From Odoribacter lunatus (lineage in GTDB: Bacteria > Bacteroidota > Bacteroidia > Bacteroidales > Marinifilaceae): a stretch of 48,962 bases of DNA. The notes under the pieces were generated by a model. That model made no database searches. It was not told where the DNA came from and worked only from the letters and a program-made list of their open reading frames with translations. The position numbers and the translations under genes are program-made. The stretch's first letter is position 1, and each line of letters starts with the position of its first letter. This document shows, piece after piece, positions 16,836 to 26,000 of the stretch. The stretch lies in the NCBI RefSeq assembly GCF_943193135.1, contig NZ_CALPCZ010000018.1, positions 1-48,962 on the forward strand. The letters are read 5' to 3'.

Positions 16836-18071
16836 TTATTTTTGAAGAATAAGAGTATTAATGGTTTGAGTGAATATATTTTGGGCTTGCGTTTGTTCAT
16901 TTAATGAACAGCTAAGTACCTGCATTTGAGTAATCCATCCGCTGAAAAAATTATTCATTTCAGTACGGATTGCGGTATAATCAATATAAACTTGATTTCC
17001 TAACTTGGAAGTTAGGATTTTAATATCATTTTGATGTCTTGATATATCATTTTCAAGTTCGTTGATTTTAATCTTGTAATTCTTGTTTTCTTCTTCTAAA
17101 ACACTCATCTCTCTTGAGATACTTTCAAGTCGGGTTTTGTTTAAATCCATAGCATGATAGGCGGTCATACACATATCAAAAACAATACCCCAAATAATAT
17201 AGACAATAAAACCGCAGAAAATAACCGCCCAGGTATTAATATCTGTAAAAGCTAATTTTAATGTATATTTTTCTCCAAGCGGAATAGACCCAGATATCAT
17301 TCCTAATTCATGCAAATTTTTACCGATTTTATAGGCTAAAATACTGTCAAAAGCTACTGTTACAAGTAGAATAGCAGCTATCTTCAGATACTTGTCATTT
17401 CCTTTTTGCATGGAGAACGAATGCAAGCCGAATCCAAGTCCCAAAAAGATAATAGGAGCACTTAAAACAAATAGCAATTCAGTCCAACTTTGTTTGTAAG
17501 CATTGTTCAGTGCATGTGGGTCAAACATACTGTTAAGCACGGAAGTACCCATACTTTCTGCATCGGCAAAAAAAGCAGAATAAAACGTAGAACTGTAAAA
17601 TAAAAACAAGTAAACTGTCAAAGGAACAATAATGAATAATCCTATAATTAAATGTAGGCGTTGGTCTTTATTGATTTTTTCCTTACTTTCATTAATTTCT
17701 TGTTTTTCATGTTTTAATTCTTCGATTTTATTTTTATTATCATTAATACAATCATGAGAGAGTCTGATTTTAGCATGACACTCTTCAATATTTGTATTCC
17801 GCTGTTCTATCTCCGCTTGGGTATTTTTTCGGGCTTGTTCTTGCAATTCTTTATTCTCTGCCTGCTCCCTATAAATGTAATTATATACATTGTGCAAATA
17901 GGGAGTCAGTGCATTCAAACTACTTTCTACAATACCGCAAATACGTAAGCCCCAATGCCGATACGTTTCACCTTCTTGGCGTGACTCCGAATTTCTTGCA
18001 GCTGGTGCAATAGGAACCTGTTCTGTCCTAACGGTGGTGAATAATTGTTTTATATTATTTATAAATTCCAT
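16836..18071 (-). CDS. Four-helix membrane protein with two coiled coils
   Basis: A 411-aa protein with no family recognised. It has a hydrophilic N-terminal region (1-65), a long charged coiled coil (about 66-138, rich in Glu, Asn and Lys), transmembrane segments near 139-160, 199-215, 231-247 and 281-300, a second coiled coil (about 310-358) and a soluble tail with a hydrophobic helix near 360-400. With four helices both coiled coils fall on the same side, presumably the cytoplasm. It may act as a membrane scaffold joining the cytosolic TerB-like protein to the envelope vWA and LRR lipoproteins. It is 13 bp after the terB-like gene and 4 bp before the vWA gene. Confidence 0.7.
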   Translation of the reverse strand: MEFINNIKQLFTTVRTEQVPIAPAARNSESRQEGETYRHWGLRICGIVESSLNALTPYLHNVYNYIYREQAENKELQEQARKNTQAEIEQRNTNIEECHAKIRLSHDCINDNKNKIEELKHEKQEINESKEKINKDQRLHLIIGLFIIVPLTVYLFLFYSSTFYSAFFADAESMGTSVLNSMFDPHALNNAYKQSWTELLFVLSAPIIFLGLGFGLHSFSMQKGNDKYLKIAAILLVTVAFDSILAYKIGKNLHELGMISGSIPLGEKYTLKLAFTDINTWAVIFCGFIVYIIWGIVFDMCMTAYHAMDLNKTRLESISREMSVLEEENKNYKIKINELENDISRHQNDIKILTSKLGNQVYIDYTAIRTEMNNFFSGWITQMQVLSCSLNEQTQAQNIFTQTINTLILQK

Positions 18072-18084
18072 GATATTCTATCAT

Positions 18085-18480
18085 TTAAGCATTGGCAATT
18101 TCTTTTAATACTTCCTCAAGACCTACTCCGTTTTTTACCTGTTCGAGGAGAAATGTGGCAATATTTTCAGCATTTTCCTCCAGAAATCCCAAACGGATAA
18201 CATAACGATGTAACAAATTCTTTTCCGTTGAATCAATTTCACCGTCTGCCCATGCAATTTCTGCTAACTCATAGAGAATGCGGATACGTTCTTCTACGCT
18301 TTCAGGAACAATAAAAGAAGTTCCGGCAGATACAACATATTGATTGATTTCATCGGGTGTAAGATGATAATTTTCGCTACCTATTCGATAAAAAGTTTCG
18401 AGTTCTTTGGCTGCAACAATCCCGTCAGCCATAATCATACTGTATAGGCTGAGAAAATGCGATTTAAGCTTTTCCTTCAT
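18085..18480 (-). CDS. TerB-like cytosolic protein
   Basis: A 131-aa all-helical protein of the TerB (tellurite resistance) fold, cytoplasmic. The two acidic helix starts characteristic of TerB repeats are visible: SMIMADGIVAAKE at 14-26 and EIAWADGEIDSTEK at 74-87. TerB binds divalent metal through such acidic clusters and is found in membrane-linked stress and phage-response complexes. It follows the LRR lipoprotein gene by 16 bp in the same operon. No TerC, TerD or TerZ genes are near, so this is not a standard tellurite cluster. Confidence 0.82.
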   Translation of the reverse strand: MKEKLKSHFLSLYSMIMADGIVAAKELETFYRIGSENYHLTPDEINQYVVSAGTSFIVPESVEERIRILYELAEIAWADGEIDSTEKNLLHRYVIRLGFLEENAENIATFLLEQVKNGVGLEEVLKEIANA

Positions 18481-18496
18481 GATTAATATATTTTAA

Positions 18497-19594
18497 TTAG
18501 TAAACCCTCCACCCTTTATTTTCTGCAATGCTCTTATTGCAGGTTTCTGTGCCAGGATTGTTATATATATAAAGCCATCCCTGTGTAACTACAGGTAAAT
18601 CTGTAAAAATCTTGTTTAGAGCTTCTGCATCGAATTCATTCCTCCTACAATCCAATTCCGTCAATTCTGTATTTTTACTAACATCTAAAGAGGTAAGTTC
18701 ATTATCACTTAAATCCACTTCTTGTAGTAAAGAACCATTAGAAAGGTCGATTGTTGTGATTTCATTAGAAGATAAATCTAAACTTTCCAACTGGCTCCCT
18801 TTGGGAATACTTAATTCTTTCAGTTCATTATCACTTAAATCCACTTCTTGTAATAAAGAACAATTAGAGAGATCGATTGTAGTGATTTCATTTTCAGCTA
18901 AGTTTAATTTTTCCAACTGGCTCCCTTTGGGGATATTTAATTCTTTCAGCTTATTGTAATAAAGGTCTAAAATTTTTAGGTTTTTACAGTCATTTATATT
19001 AAGTGATTCTAAGTTGTTATAATAATGTGAATCACTGCTTAAATAACAATAACTTAATTTAGAACAACCGTCTGCGTTTAAGGATTTTAAACGACTATCT
19101 CTAATTTTCAAATACCTTAATTCCGTAAAACCTGCTATATCTATTTCGTAAATATTTTGATTTTCTAAACTCAATCCTACTAAGCTATTGCATTTTTTTA
19201 AATCAATAGCCGTGATCTCTTCATAAGTCGCCTCAAACCATCTCAAATTTTTAGCACTGATTATTACGTTATATTTTCCTGAAACATCGTATTTATGTGA
19301 ATTTGATTGAGTAATACTTCCATCACCCCAATCAATGCTTAAATCTGTAGGAAAAGGTATTCGGCCAATACTGGAAATTAGTGAACTATCACGATCGTCG
19401 TAATTAAGCCATTCTTCATTGTCTAACGTAAATTTAACAGTACTGTTTACATCAATCGTCAGAGTAATCGTCCGGACAATATTCGGGTCAGTCGGATCTT
19501 CTTTCGGGGAATCTTTGTCATCGTCATCATCAGAACATGACACACAACACATTGTAGCAAAAGCTACCAGCAATAACATAAATAATTTTTTCAT
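18497..19594 (-). CDS. LRR lipoprotein with DWGDG domain, first gene of operon
   Basis: A 365-aa predicted lipoprotein with signal peptide and lipobox CVSC (Cys20), then SDDDDDKD. Residues about 35-115 form a beta domain with DWGDG at 88-92. LRRs fill about 120-330, with a nearly exact 42-residue double repeat (two LRRs, containing LPKGSQLE-like and ITTIDLSN segments) that is also visible as about 126-bp DNA repeats at 18700-18960. The C-terminal block with NPGTETCNKSIAENKGW matches the protein at 192-1091. It heads a four-gene operon with gaps of 16, 13 and 4 bp and is preceded by the conserved structured leader and a full promoter. Confidence 0.87.
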   Translation of the reverse strand: MKKLFMLLLVAFATMCCVSCSDDDDDKDSPKEDPTDPNIVRTITLTIDVNSTVKFTLDNEEWLNYDDRDSSLISSIGRIPFPTDLSIDWGDGSITQSNSHKYDVSGKYNVIISAKNLRWFEATYEEITAIDLKKCNSLVGLSLENQNIYEIDIAGFTELRYLKIRDSRLKSLNADGCSKLSYCYLSSDSHYYNNLESLNINDCKNLKILDLYYNKLKELNIPKGSQLEKLNLAENEITTIDLSNCSLLQEVDLSDNELKELSIPKGSQLESLDLSSNEITTIDLSNGSLLQEVDLSDNELTSLDVSKNTELTELDCRRNEFDAEALNKIFTDLPVVTQGWLYIYNNPGTETCNKSIAENKGWRVY

Positions 19595-19863
19595 AGCTGT
19601 TATGAATTTAGCACCTTCAATTCCCCAAAAGGTAAGTTTGTAAAATACGAAAAGCGTGGGAATTTTAGTTTATCTGTTAAAGGTATCGCCAAACACCCGA
19701 ATAGAAATAAACAGTCACCCACGCTTAGCCGGGTATATAAGGATTATATACGGCAAGCATGAACGTTTGTACTGTATCCTTCTATTCAAAATTTTGGCGA
19801 TTTTTTAACAAGGATAAGCTAAACGCTTCAAATTTCAATATGTTGCTGTGGATTCCTCCAACA
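19595..19863 (-). ncRNA. Structured 5' leader, copy 2
   Basis: A leader of about 270 nt between the promoter at 19870-19900 and the ATG at 19594. Read on the minus strand it shows a 5' hairpin, an arm with gaagcgttt facing aaacgttc and tatcc facing ggata, a hairpin with perfect gtatataa/ttatatac pairing, a 9-bp helix (plus-strand coordinates 19718-19726 with 19652-19660) enclosing gtttat/ataaac, and a last hairpin (19629-19634 with 19612-19617) 17 nt before the start codon. Comparison with copies 1 and 3 shows compensatory changes. Confidence 0.8.
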
Positions 19864-19869
19864 GCGAAA

Positions 19870-19900
19870 CAAATGTAAGTAAATTTTAATTCTATACAAA
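19870..19900 (-). promoter_or_regulatory. Promoter of the LRR-TerB-vWA operon
   Basis: On the minus strand, TTTG (19900-19897), 19-bp spacer, TACATTTG (19877-19870). Transcription would start near 19864, giving a leader of about 270 nt. Confidence 0.75.
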
Positions 19901-19969
19901 GTTTGTGATATTTTCCGTAGTTACTGCGATAATATAAGGTATGAACTGTAGGGTAACCGGGAGTCTTTT

Positions 19970-20002
19970 CTGGGTTTTAACTGGGTTAAAGCTGGGTATA
20001 TA
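19970..20002 (+). repeat. Three 11-bp iterations ctgggtt
   Basis: ctgggttttaa, ctgggttaaag and ctgggtatata follow each other at exact 11-bp spacing, one helical turn. They lie in the gene-free gap between the divergent operons and beside a very AT-rich stretch. A set of phased protein-binding sites is likely, either regulatory or origin iterons. Confidence 0.6.
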
Positions 20003-20143
20003 CTGCTTGTGACCAGTAAAAAGATAGGAAATAAGGAGAAAATAACTGCGAAATAGTATTCTTTATTTTTGATATATATACTATATGGTATAGCTATATA
20101 TTACATTAAAACCCATTAAATTCTATAATTAAATAAGTTTTTA
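20003..20143. other. Gene-free AT-rich stretch near composition switch
   Basis: No coding character. From about 20058 to 20215 the sequence is almost entirely A and T, including gatatatatactatatggtat. Together with the iterations to its left it could be a DNA-unwinding region. It also runs into the promoter at 20144-20174, which by itself explains part of the AT richness. Confidence 0.4.
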
Positions 20144-20174
20144 TTTGGATTTTATATAAATTATTTTAAATTTG
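20144..20174 (+). promoter_or_regulatory. Promoter of the DUF6266 genes
   Basis: TTTG (20144-20147), 19-bp spacer, TAAATTTG (20167-20174). Transcription would start near 20181, leaving an untranslated leader of about 210 nt before the ATG at 20390. That leader holds no open frame. Confidence 0.7.
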
Positions 20175-20389
20175 TAATAATAGATAGAAATAATTTCAAT
20201 TTAGAGAAAATAGTTGTTGTTACACTCTTTTATCTATTTTGTTAATACATCCTTTTAAAGGACATGTGTGCTTCCGTCTTGGAAATATCTTTGACGTGTT
20301 ACTTCTTAGAAAAAGTTCTAATTAGTTTCTTGGTGAGTTTTACCTTTTGGGAATAGGTTGTTTTAGGGTAATTTGTTAATTGAATTTAT

Positions 20390-21031
20390 ATGGCAATTAT
20401 TGATGATGATGTTTTTACAGGAAAATTACGGGGAAAATTCGGAGGTTGTATTGTGTATAAACGGCTGGGGAAGACGTGCATACGAAGTTGTCCCGGTAGC
20501 AGGAAACTTACAGATGCAGGGCAAATTGCCCAGCAACGACGAATAAGCTCACTGAATATTTTTTATAAAGCACTGAAATTTGCCGGACTTGCCAAGTGTT
20601 GGAATGATGCAGAAAAACCTGCCGGTTGGAGTGGTTATAATTTATTTATTTCTAAAAATATTTCTGCTTTTGCTCCTAATGGTTTTATCGGGGATGCTGA
20701 AAAGGTCTGTCTGACTGTCGGAACTGGTATTTATCTGCCTGACGAGTTGATTATCCGTCAGACCGGAGAGGGTACATGGGTTTTGACATGGAAGAATGTG
20801 ACTTGTTATCCCAGTGGTGATGCGGGAGATCGTATGGTATTGGCATTGATGCAAGGTAGGAACCGCTTTGCTATTAAGATTTTTGATGAAGCTGGTGTGG
20901 CTTGTCGTCATGATGAATGTGCTGAATTTAAGTTGCCTGCGGCATGGCAAGGGTATGTTCATTTGTATTGTTTTATGCGTTCTGAAAGCGGTATGGTCTC
21001 GGAATGCAAATATTTTTTGTTGAATGGTTAA
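20390..21031 (+). CDS. DUF6266 family protein
   Basis: A 213-aa protein of unknown function typical of Bacteroidetes. The N-terminal block TGKLRGKFGGCIVYKRLGK followed by IRSCPGSRKLT and a helix with QIAQQRRISSLNIFYKAL is the DUF6266 signature. The C-terminal half (about 95-213) is predicted beta-rich, resembling an immunoglobulin-like domain. No signal peptide is seen. Such genes are often found in variable numbers in Bacteroidales and have been noticed near mobile DNA. It precedes a second, divergent member at 21151 with the same ATGGCAAT start. Confidence 0.78.
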   Translation: MAIIDDDVFTGKLRGKFGGCIVYKRLGKTCIRSCPGSRKLTDAGQIAQQRRISSLNIFYKALKFAGLAKCWNDAEKPAGWSGYNLFISKNISAFAPNGFIGDAEKVCLTVGTGIYLPDELIIRQTGEGTWVLTWKNVTCYPSGDAGDRMVLALMQGRNRFAIKIFDEAGVACRHDECAEFKLPAAWQGYVHLYCFMRSESGMVSECKYFLLNG

Positions 21032-21150
21032 TTTAAATTTTTTGGGTATGAAGGTTTGATTTGTATTTTAAAATGTGGTATGTCGGCAAGGCTCCGAGGT
21101 AGTGCATGTGTGTGTTTGTAAACTATTGTTTAATTTTTAAAGTTAGTATT

Positions 21151-21789
21151 ATGGCAATATTTAAGATGCCTTTTATGAGTAAGTTGAGAAAGTCCATGGC
21201 TGATAATACGTATTGTTACAGTCGAGGGCAGAATATTCTCAAGATGAAGGTTGATTCCAATTCATCCAATACGCAGTTGCAACAGTTGCAACGAGTGAAG
21301 ATGAAGAAATTGATGGCGTTGGCTAAGGTTTTTAATAGTGCTATCAAAATCGGGTTTCCTACCCGTCCCGTTACTTTTACTCCATGGAATGCTTTTGTAA
21401 AAGCAAATAAGGAAATTGTAACTGTGGACGAAGATCTAGCAGTTTTGATAGATTTAGAGAAGATTCGGGTTGCCCAAGGTTCCCGCGAGATTGTCGAAAA
21501 TTTGTCCGTCATGGTAGATGAGAGCGAGCAGTCGTTGTCGTTTACTCATGAGGCCGGTGATTTCGCTTATGGTGCAGAACCGACGGATGTTTTGTATGTG
21601 GTTGTTCTTGAAAAGGAACGGATGCGTACGAAGCTGTTTCGTCTAGGTACCCGTGATGATGATAGTTCCACGACGGTGACGTTGCCGCAAAAGTGGGATA
21701 TGAAGCAGCTGGAGGGGTATGTCTTTGTGCTGTCTGCGGACGGCCGGGCCGCTTCTGATTCGGTACATGTGCCGATTACGGTTGATTAA
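21151..21789 (+). CDS. DUF6266-like protein, second copy
   Basis: A 212-aa protein with the same plan as the gene before: a basic N-terminal segment, a helix with QLQQLQRVKMKKLMALAKVF, then WNAFVKANKEIV where the first gene has WSGYNLFISKNIS, and a beta-rich C-terminal half. Sequence identity is low, so the duplication is old or the genes were acquired separately. The ATG at 21151 is used because it aligns with the start of the first gene; an earlier frame start at 21106 adds only a non-conserved stretch. Function unknown. Confidence 0.7.
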   Translation: MAIFKMPFMSKLRKSMADNTYCYSRGQNILKMKVDSNSSNTQLQQLQRVKMKKLMALAKVFNSAIKIGFPTRPVTFTPWNAFVKANKEIVTVDEDLAVLIDLEKIRVAQGSREIVENLSVMVDESEQSLSFTHEAGDFAYGAEPTDVLYVVVLEKERMRTKLFRLGTRDDDSSTTVTLPQKWDMKQLEGYVFVLSADGRAASDSVHVPITVD

Positions 21790-21807
21790 TCGGTCGTTTT
21801 TTATGAG

Positions 21808-21841
21808 ATGCCCGGAAGTGTGAGCTTCCGGGCATTTTTTT
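21808..21841 (+). terminator. Terminator of the DUF6266 genes
   Basis: A perfect 11-bp stem (21808-21818 atgcccggaag with 21825-21835 cttccgggcat), followed by seven T. It overlaps the stop codon of the convergent efflux gene. Confidence 0.92.
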
Positions 21842-23021
21842 ATAGTTTGTATTGGAGGAGTTGGGCGAGGGTGTCGAAGTAGTCCCGCTCGATGTTGAGG
21901 TAGTTTTGCCGGCTTTCGTAGAAGACGGCGATTTCCAATAGGTAGTCGAGCATGGAGATTTGTCCGGCCTGGAGGGCTTTGGCGAGGAGTTCGGTGTTTT
22001 GCATGCCGGATAGGATTTGTCGGTATTCCTGGAGGGAGGTGTGGAGTGTCTCGGCTTGTGCGTAGAGTTGTTTGAGCTGTGATTTGAGGGAGTGGAGTTT
22101 GTCTTCTGCCGTGGCGTTGGCGTATTCGAGTTGCGCTTTGGCTTTTTTGACGGTGTTTTTGTTTTCCCACAGGGGGATGGACATGCCGATGCGGAATCCG
22201 TTCATTTTTTCTCCGCTTCCTCCGTTGCGCCGGTAGCCGAGGTCGAATTTGGGGAGGGAGAGTGCGCGGGTGAGGCGGATTTCTCTTTCAGCGATTTCGG
22301 TTTGTCCGGATAGTTCCCGGAGTGCGGGGTCGGCGGCGAGGTAGTCGGCTTCGAGCTGGGGGTAGTCCGGCAGTGCGGAGGTTTCGGGGTATTGGTCGCC
22401 GGTGAAGGTGATGGCGATGCCGCCGTTGAGGTTTTGCAGTTGTTCCTGTGCGGCGTTTTGGGCGATTTGGTTGAGGCGCAGTTCGTTGTCGGTGTTGAGC
22501 TGTTCGAGCCGGATTTTGTTTAGTTCAATCTGGTTGGCGTCACCCTGTTCGAGCCGTTTTTGGTAGAGTTCCAGGAGATTGCGGGCGTTTTGGGCTCTTT
22601 CTTCCAGGAGTGAGTGCTGTTTCCGCAGGTAGATGATTTGCTGGCATGTCTGCCGGGCGGTGAGGAGGATTTGTTGGCGGATGACGGCGTATTGGCGGTC
22701 GGCTGCCGATGTTTTCAGGTCGGCGAGTTTGTTTTTGTTGGTGTAGACGCCGGGGAAGTCGAATGACTGTACGACGGCGAGTTCGTTTATGTTGCCGCCG
22801 ACGCTGCGGTCTGCCCACAGTTGGTTGAGTTCTACCGTGGGGTTGCTGAGGTAGTTGCCGGTGCGGGCGTCGAGTTTGCGGGTGGCGTTGAGTTTGTTTT
22901 CGGCCCGAAGGGTTTTGTTGTTGGCTTCGATGTTTTGCAGTATGCCGTTTATGTCTTGTTGCGCCTGTGTTGTATGGTAGAGTAACAGGGCGGGTATGAA
23001 GATGTATATGTATTTTTTCAT
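21840..23021 (-). CDS. TolC/CzcC-like outer membrane efflux protein
   Basis: A 393-aa exported protein (signal peptide about 1-20, ending TTQAQQ). The long helical coiled-coil repeats typical of outer membrane efflux proteins are seen at about 25-220 and 230-390 (for example LELYQKRLEQGDANQIELNKIRL and AKALQAGQISMLDYLLEIAVFY). It would provide the outer membrane duct for the RND pump and adaptor encoded 23 bp upstream. Last gene of the mgsA-to-czcC run. Confidence 0.9.
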   Translation of the reverse strand: MKKYIYIFIPALLLYHTTQAQQDINGILQNIEANNKTLRAENKLNATRKLDARTGNYLSNPTVELNQLWADRSVGGNINELAVVQSFDFPGVYTNKNKLADLKTSAADRQYAVIRQQILLTARQTCQQIIYLRKQHSLLEERAQNARNLLELYQKRLEQGDANQIELNKIRLEQLNTDNELRLNQIAQNAAQEQLQNLNGGIAITFTGDQYPETSALPDYPQLEADYLAADPALRELSGQTEIAEREIRLTRALSLPKFDLGYRRNGGSGEKMNGFRIGMSIPLWENKNTVKKAKAQLEYANATAEDKLHSLKSQLKQLYAQAETLHTSLQEYRQILSGMQNTELLAKALQAGQISMLDYLLEIAVFYESRQNYLNIERDYFDTLAQLLQYKL

Positions 23022-23044
23022 GTGTGTTGTGTTTTTGTTTTTTT

Positions 23045-26000
23045 CTATTCTTTTTCTTTCCGGTTTAGGAGCAGGTATACGACGGGGATGACAAATCCGT
23101 TGAGGAGGGTGGAGCTGAGCAGTCCTCCGAGTATGACTTGCGCCATGGGGCTTTGTATTTCGTTGCCCGGCAGGTCTCCTCCGACGGCGAGCGGTATGAG
23201 CGCGAGGGCGGAGGTGAGGGCGGTCATGAGTATGGGGTTGAGCCGGTCGGAGGAGCCTTGCAGGATGCTTTCACGCAGGCTCATGCCTTCCGCCCGCAGG
23301 TGGTTGTAGTGGGATACGAGTAGTATTCCGTTGCGGGTGGCGATGCCGAAGAGGGAGATGAATCCGATGATGGCGGGTATGCTGATGACGCCGGATGTGA
23401 GCCGTATGCTGATGATTCCGCCGATGATGGCGAGCGGCAGGTTGAGCATGATGATGCCGGCGAGCGGCAGGCTCCTGAATTCGTGGTAGAGTATGAGGAA
23501 GATGATGAGTATGGATATGAGGGAGGTGAGGAATAGTATCCTGGATGCCGCCTGTTCGCTTTCAAATTGTCCGCCGTATTCGATGTGGTAGCCTTCGGGG
23601 AGGTCTATTTTTTCCCGGATTTGTTTTTGTATGTCATTGACGACGCCTTTCAGGTCTCTTCCTGCGACGTTGGCGGAGACGACGATTTTACGCTGTACGT
23701 TTTCGCGGCTGATGGTGTTCGGGCCTGTCAGCGGGAGTATTTCGGCTATGTAATGGAGGGGTATTTTGCGTCCGTTGGCGTCGATGATGAGTTCGCCGAT
23801 GTCTTGCATGGTTTCCCGGTTTCGGTCGTTTACTTTGACGGTGAGGTCGAATATTTTGCCTCCTTCATTGACTTGGGATACGATTTTGCCCGCGAGTGTC
23901 ACGTTGATGAATTCGGAGAATTCGGGTAGTGTGATTCCGTATTTGGCGAGCATGTCCCGTTTGGGTTTGATTTGCAGCTGGGGACGTTCTATTTGTTGTT
24001 CGACGTTGAGGTCGGCGATGCCCGGTATGTTTTGTACGGCGGTTTTGATTTGGTTGCCGAGCCGGAATAGTTTGTTGAGGTCGTTGCCGAATAGTTTGAT
24101 GGCTATGTTGGCTTTGGTGCCGGACAGCATGGCGTCGATGCGGTGGGATATGGGTTGTCCTATTTCTACGTTTACGCCTTTGAGTTGTCCCAGTTGTTGC
24201 CGTACGTCGGCCAGGAATTGGTCTCTGGAGCGTTTGTGCAGCTGGAAGGGTGCTTCTATTTCGGATACGTTTACTCCCAGTGCGTGTTCGTCGAGTTCGG
24301 CGCGTCCCGTTTTGCGTGCGACGGTTTGTATTTCGGGGATGCCCAGCAGGATTTCTTCGGTTATGCGTCCCATGTTGTCGGATTCTTCGAGGGAGATTCC
24401 GGGCATGGTGCTGATGTTTATTGTCAGGGAGCCTTCGTTGAAGGGGGGCAGGAAGCTGCGTCCCAGCCCGGTCATGATGATGAGGGCTATGATTAGGAGG
24501 GCGCCGGTGGTGCCGATGACTGTTTTTTTGTAGTTGAGCGCCTGTTCCAGGGCTTGCCTGTATCTTTTTTTGAGGAAGCGGGAGACGAATGGCTCTTTTT
24601 CGCTTTTCCGCAGTGCGCCCGGGGTGGTGAGTATGTAGCTGCACAGTACGGGTGTGAGTGTGAGTGCGACGACGGTGGAGGCGAAGAGTGCGACGATGAA
24701 GGCGATTCCCAAGGGGATGAGCATGCGTCCTTCCATGCCGGACAGGAAGAAGAGGGGCAGGAAGCAGGCGATGATGATGAGGGTTGAGTTGAGTATGGGC
24801 ATGCGTACTTCTTTGGAGGCTTCAAATACGACCTGGAGGCCGGATTGCCTTTGGTCTTCGGGTTTGAGCCGGTTGAGCCGCAGCCGTTTGTAGACGTTTT
24901 CGACATCGACGATGGCGTCATCGACGAGTGAGCCGATGGCGATGGCGAGTCCTCCGAGGCTCATGGTGTTGATTGTGAGCCCGAGTGCGTGCATGACGAG
25001 GATGGCTACCAGCAGTGAAAGCGGCAGGGCTATTAAGGATATGACTGTGGTGCGGAAGTTCATGAGGAAGAAGAAGAGGACGATGATGACGAACAAGGCT
25101 CCTTCGAGGAGGGCTTCCTGTATGTTGTTGATGGAGCTGTTGATGAAACGGGATTGCCGGAATATGTCTGTCGAGATGTGTATGTCTGCCGGCAGGGTTT
25201 TCTGTAGTTCCTGTATGGAGGCGTCGAGTTTGTCGGTTAGCTCAAGGGTATTGGTGGCGGGCTGTTTGGTTACTGTGACCAGTACGGCCGGTTTTCCTTT
25301 TTCGGATGCGAGCCCTAGTTTGGGTGCTTTGTTGCCGATGCGTATGTCGGCTATGTCGGAGAGTGTTACCGGTATGTCGTTGATGGTTTTGATTACGGCT
25401 TTTCCCAGTTCTTCTGTCCGGGTGGTGGCCATTATGCCCTGCACGATGTATTCGTTGCCGTATTGGTAGAGGATTCCTCCGGTGGAGTTGAGGTTCATGT
25501 TGTCCACTGCCGCCAGGGTTTCGTCTATTGTGATGCCGTAGTGTTTCATGCGGGCTGGGTCAAGGAGTATCTGGTATTCTTTTATTTCTCCGCCGATGAC
25601 GGCTACTTGTGCTACTCCTCCGGTGGATAGCAGCCGGGGACGTATGGTCCAGTCGGCTATGGTGCGCAGGTCCTGGAGGGAGGTTGAGTCGGCGGTGAGG
25701 CCGATAATCATCATTTCGCCGAGGATGGAGGATTGTGGTCCCAGGGTGGGTTGTCCGACGGTGGCGGGGAGTGCGTCTCCCAGGGTGGCCAGTTTTTCGG
25801 ATACGATTTGCCGGGCGGTGTATATGTTGGTGCCCCATTGGAATTCTACCCATACGACGGAGAAGCCGGTGGTGGAGGATGAACGTACGCGGCGTACGTC
25901 GGTGGCTCCATTGACGGCTGTTTCGACGGGGAAGGTGACGAGGCGTTCTACTTCTTCGGGTGCCATGCCCTGTGCTTCGGTCATGACGACGACGGTGGGG

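Noticed and set aside
19843-20260. DnaA boxes in the gap at the composition switch
   Set aside because: Only weak partial matches to TTATCCACA were seen (for example gaatccaca on the minus strand near 19850). They do not cluster, so no DnaA-box feature is called.
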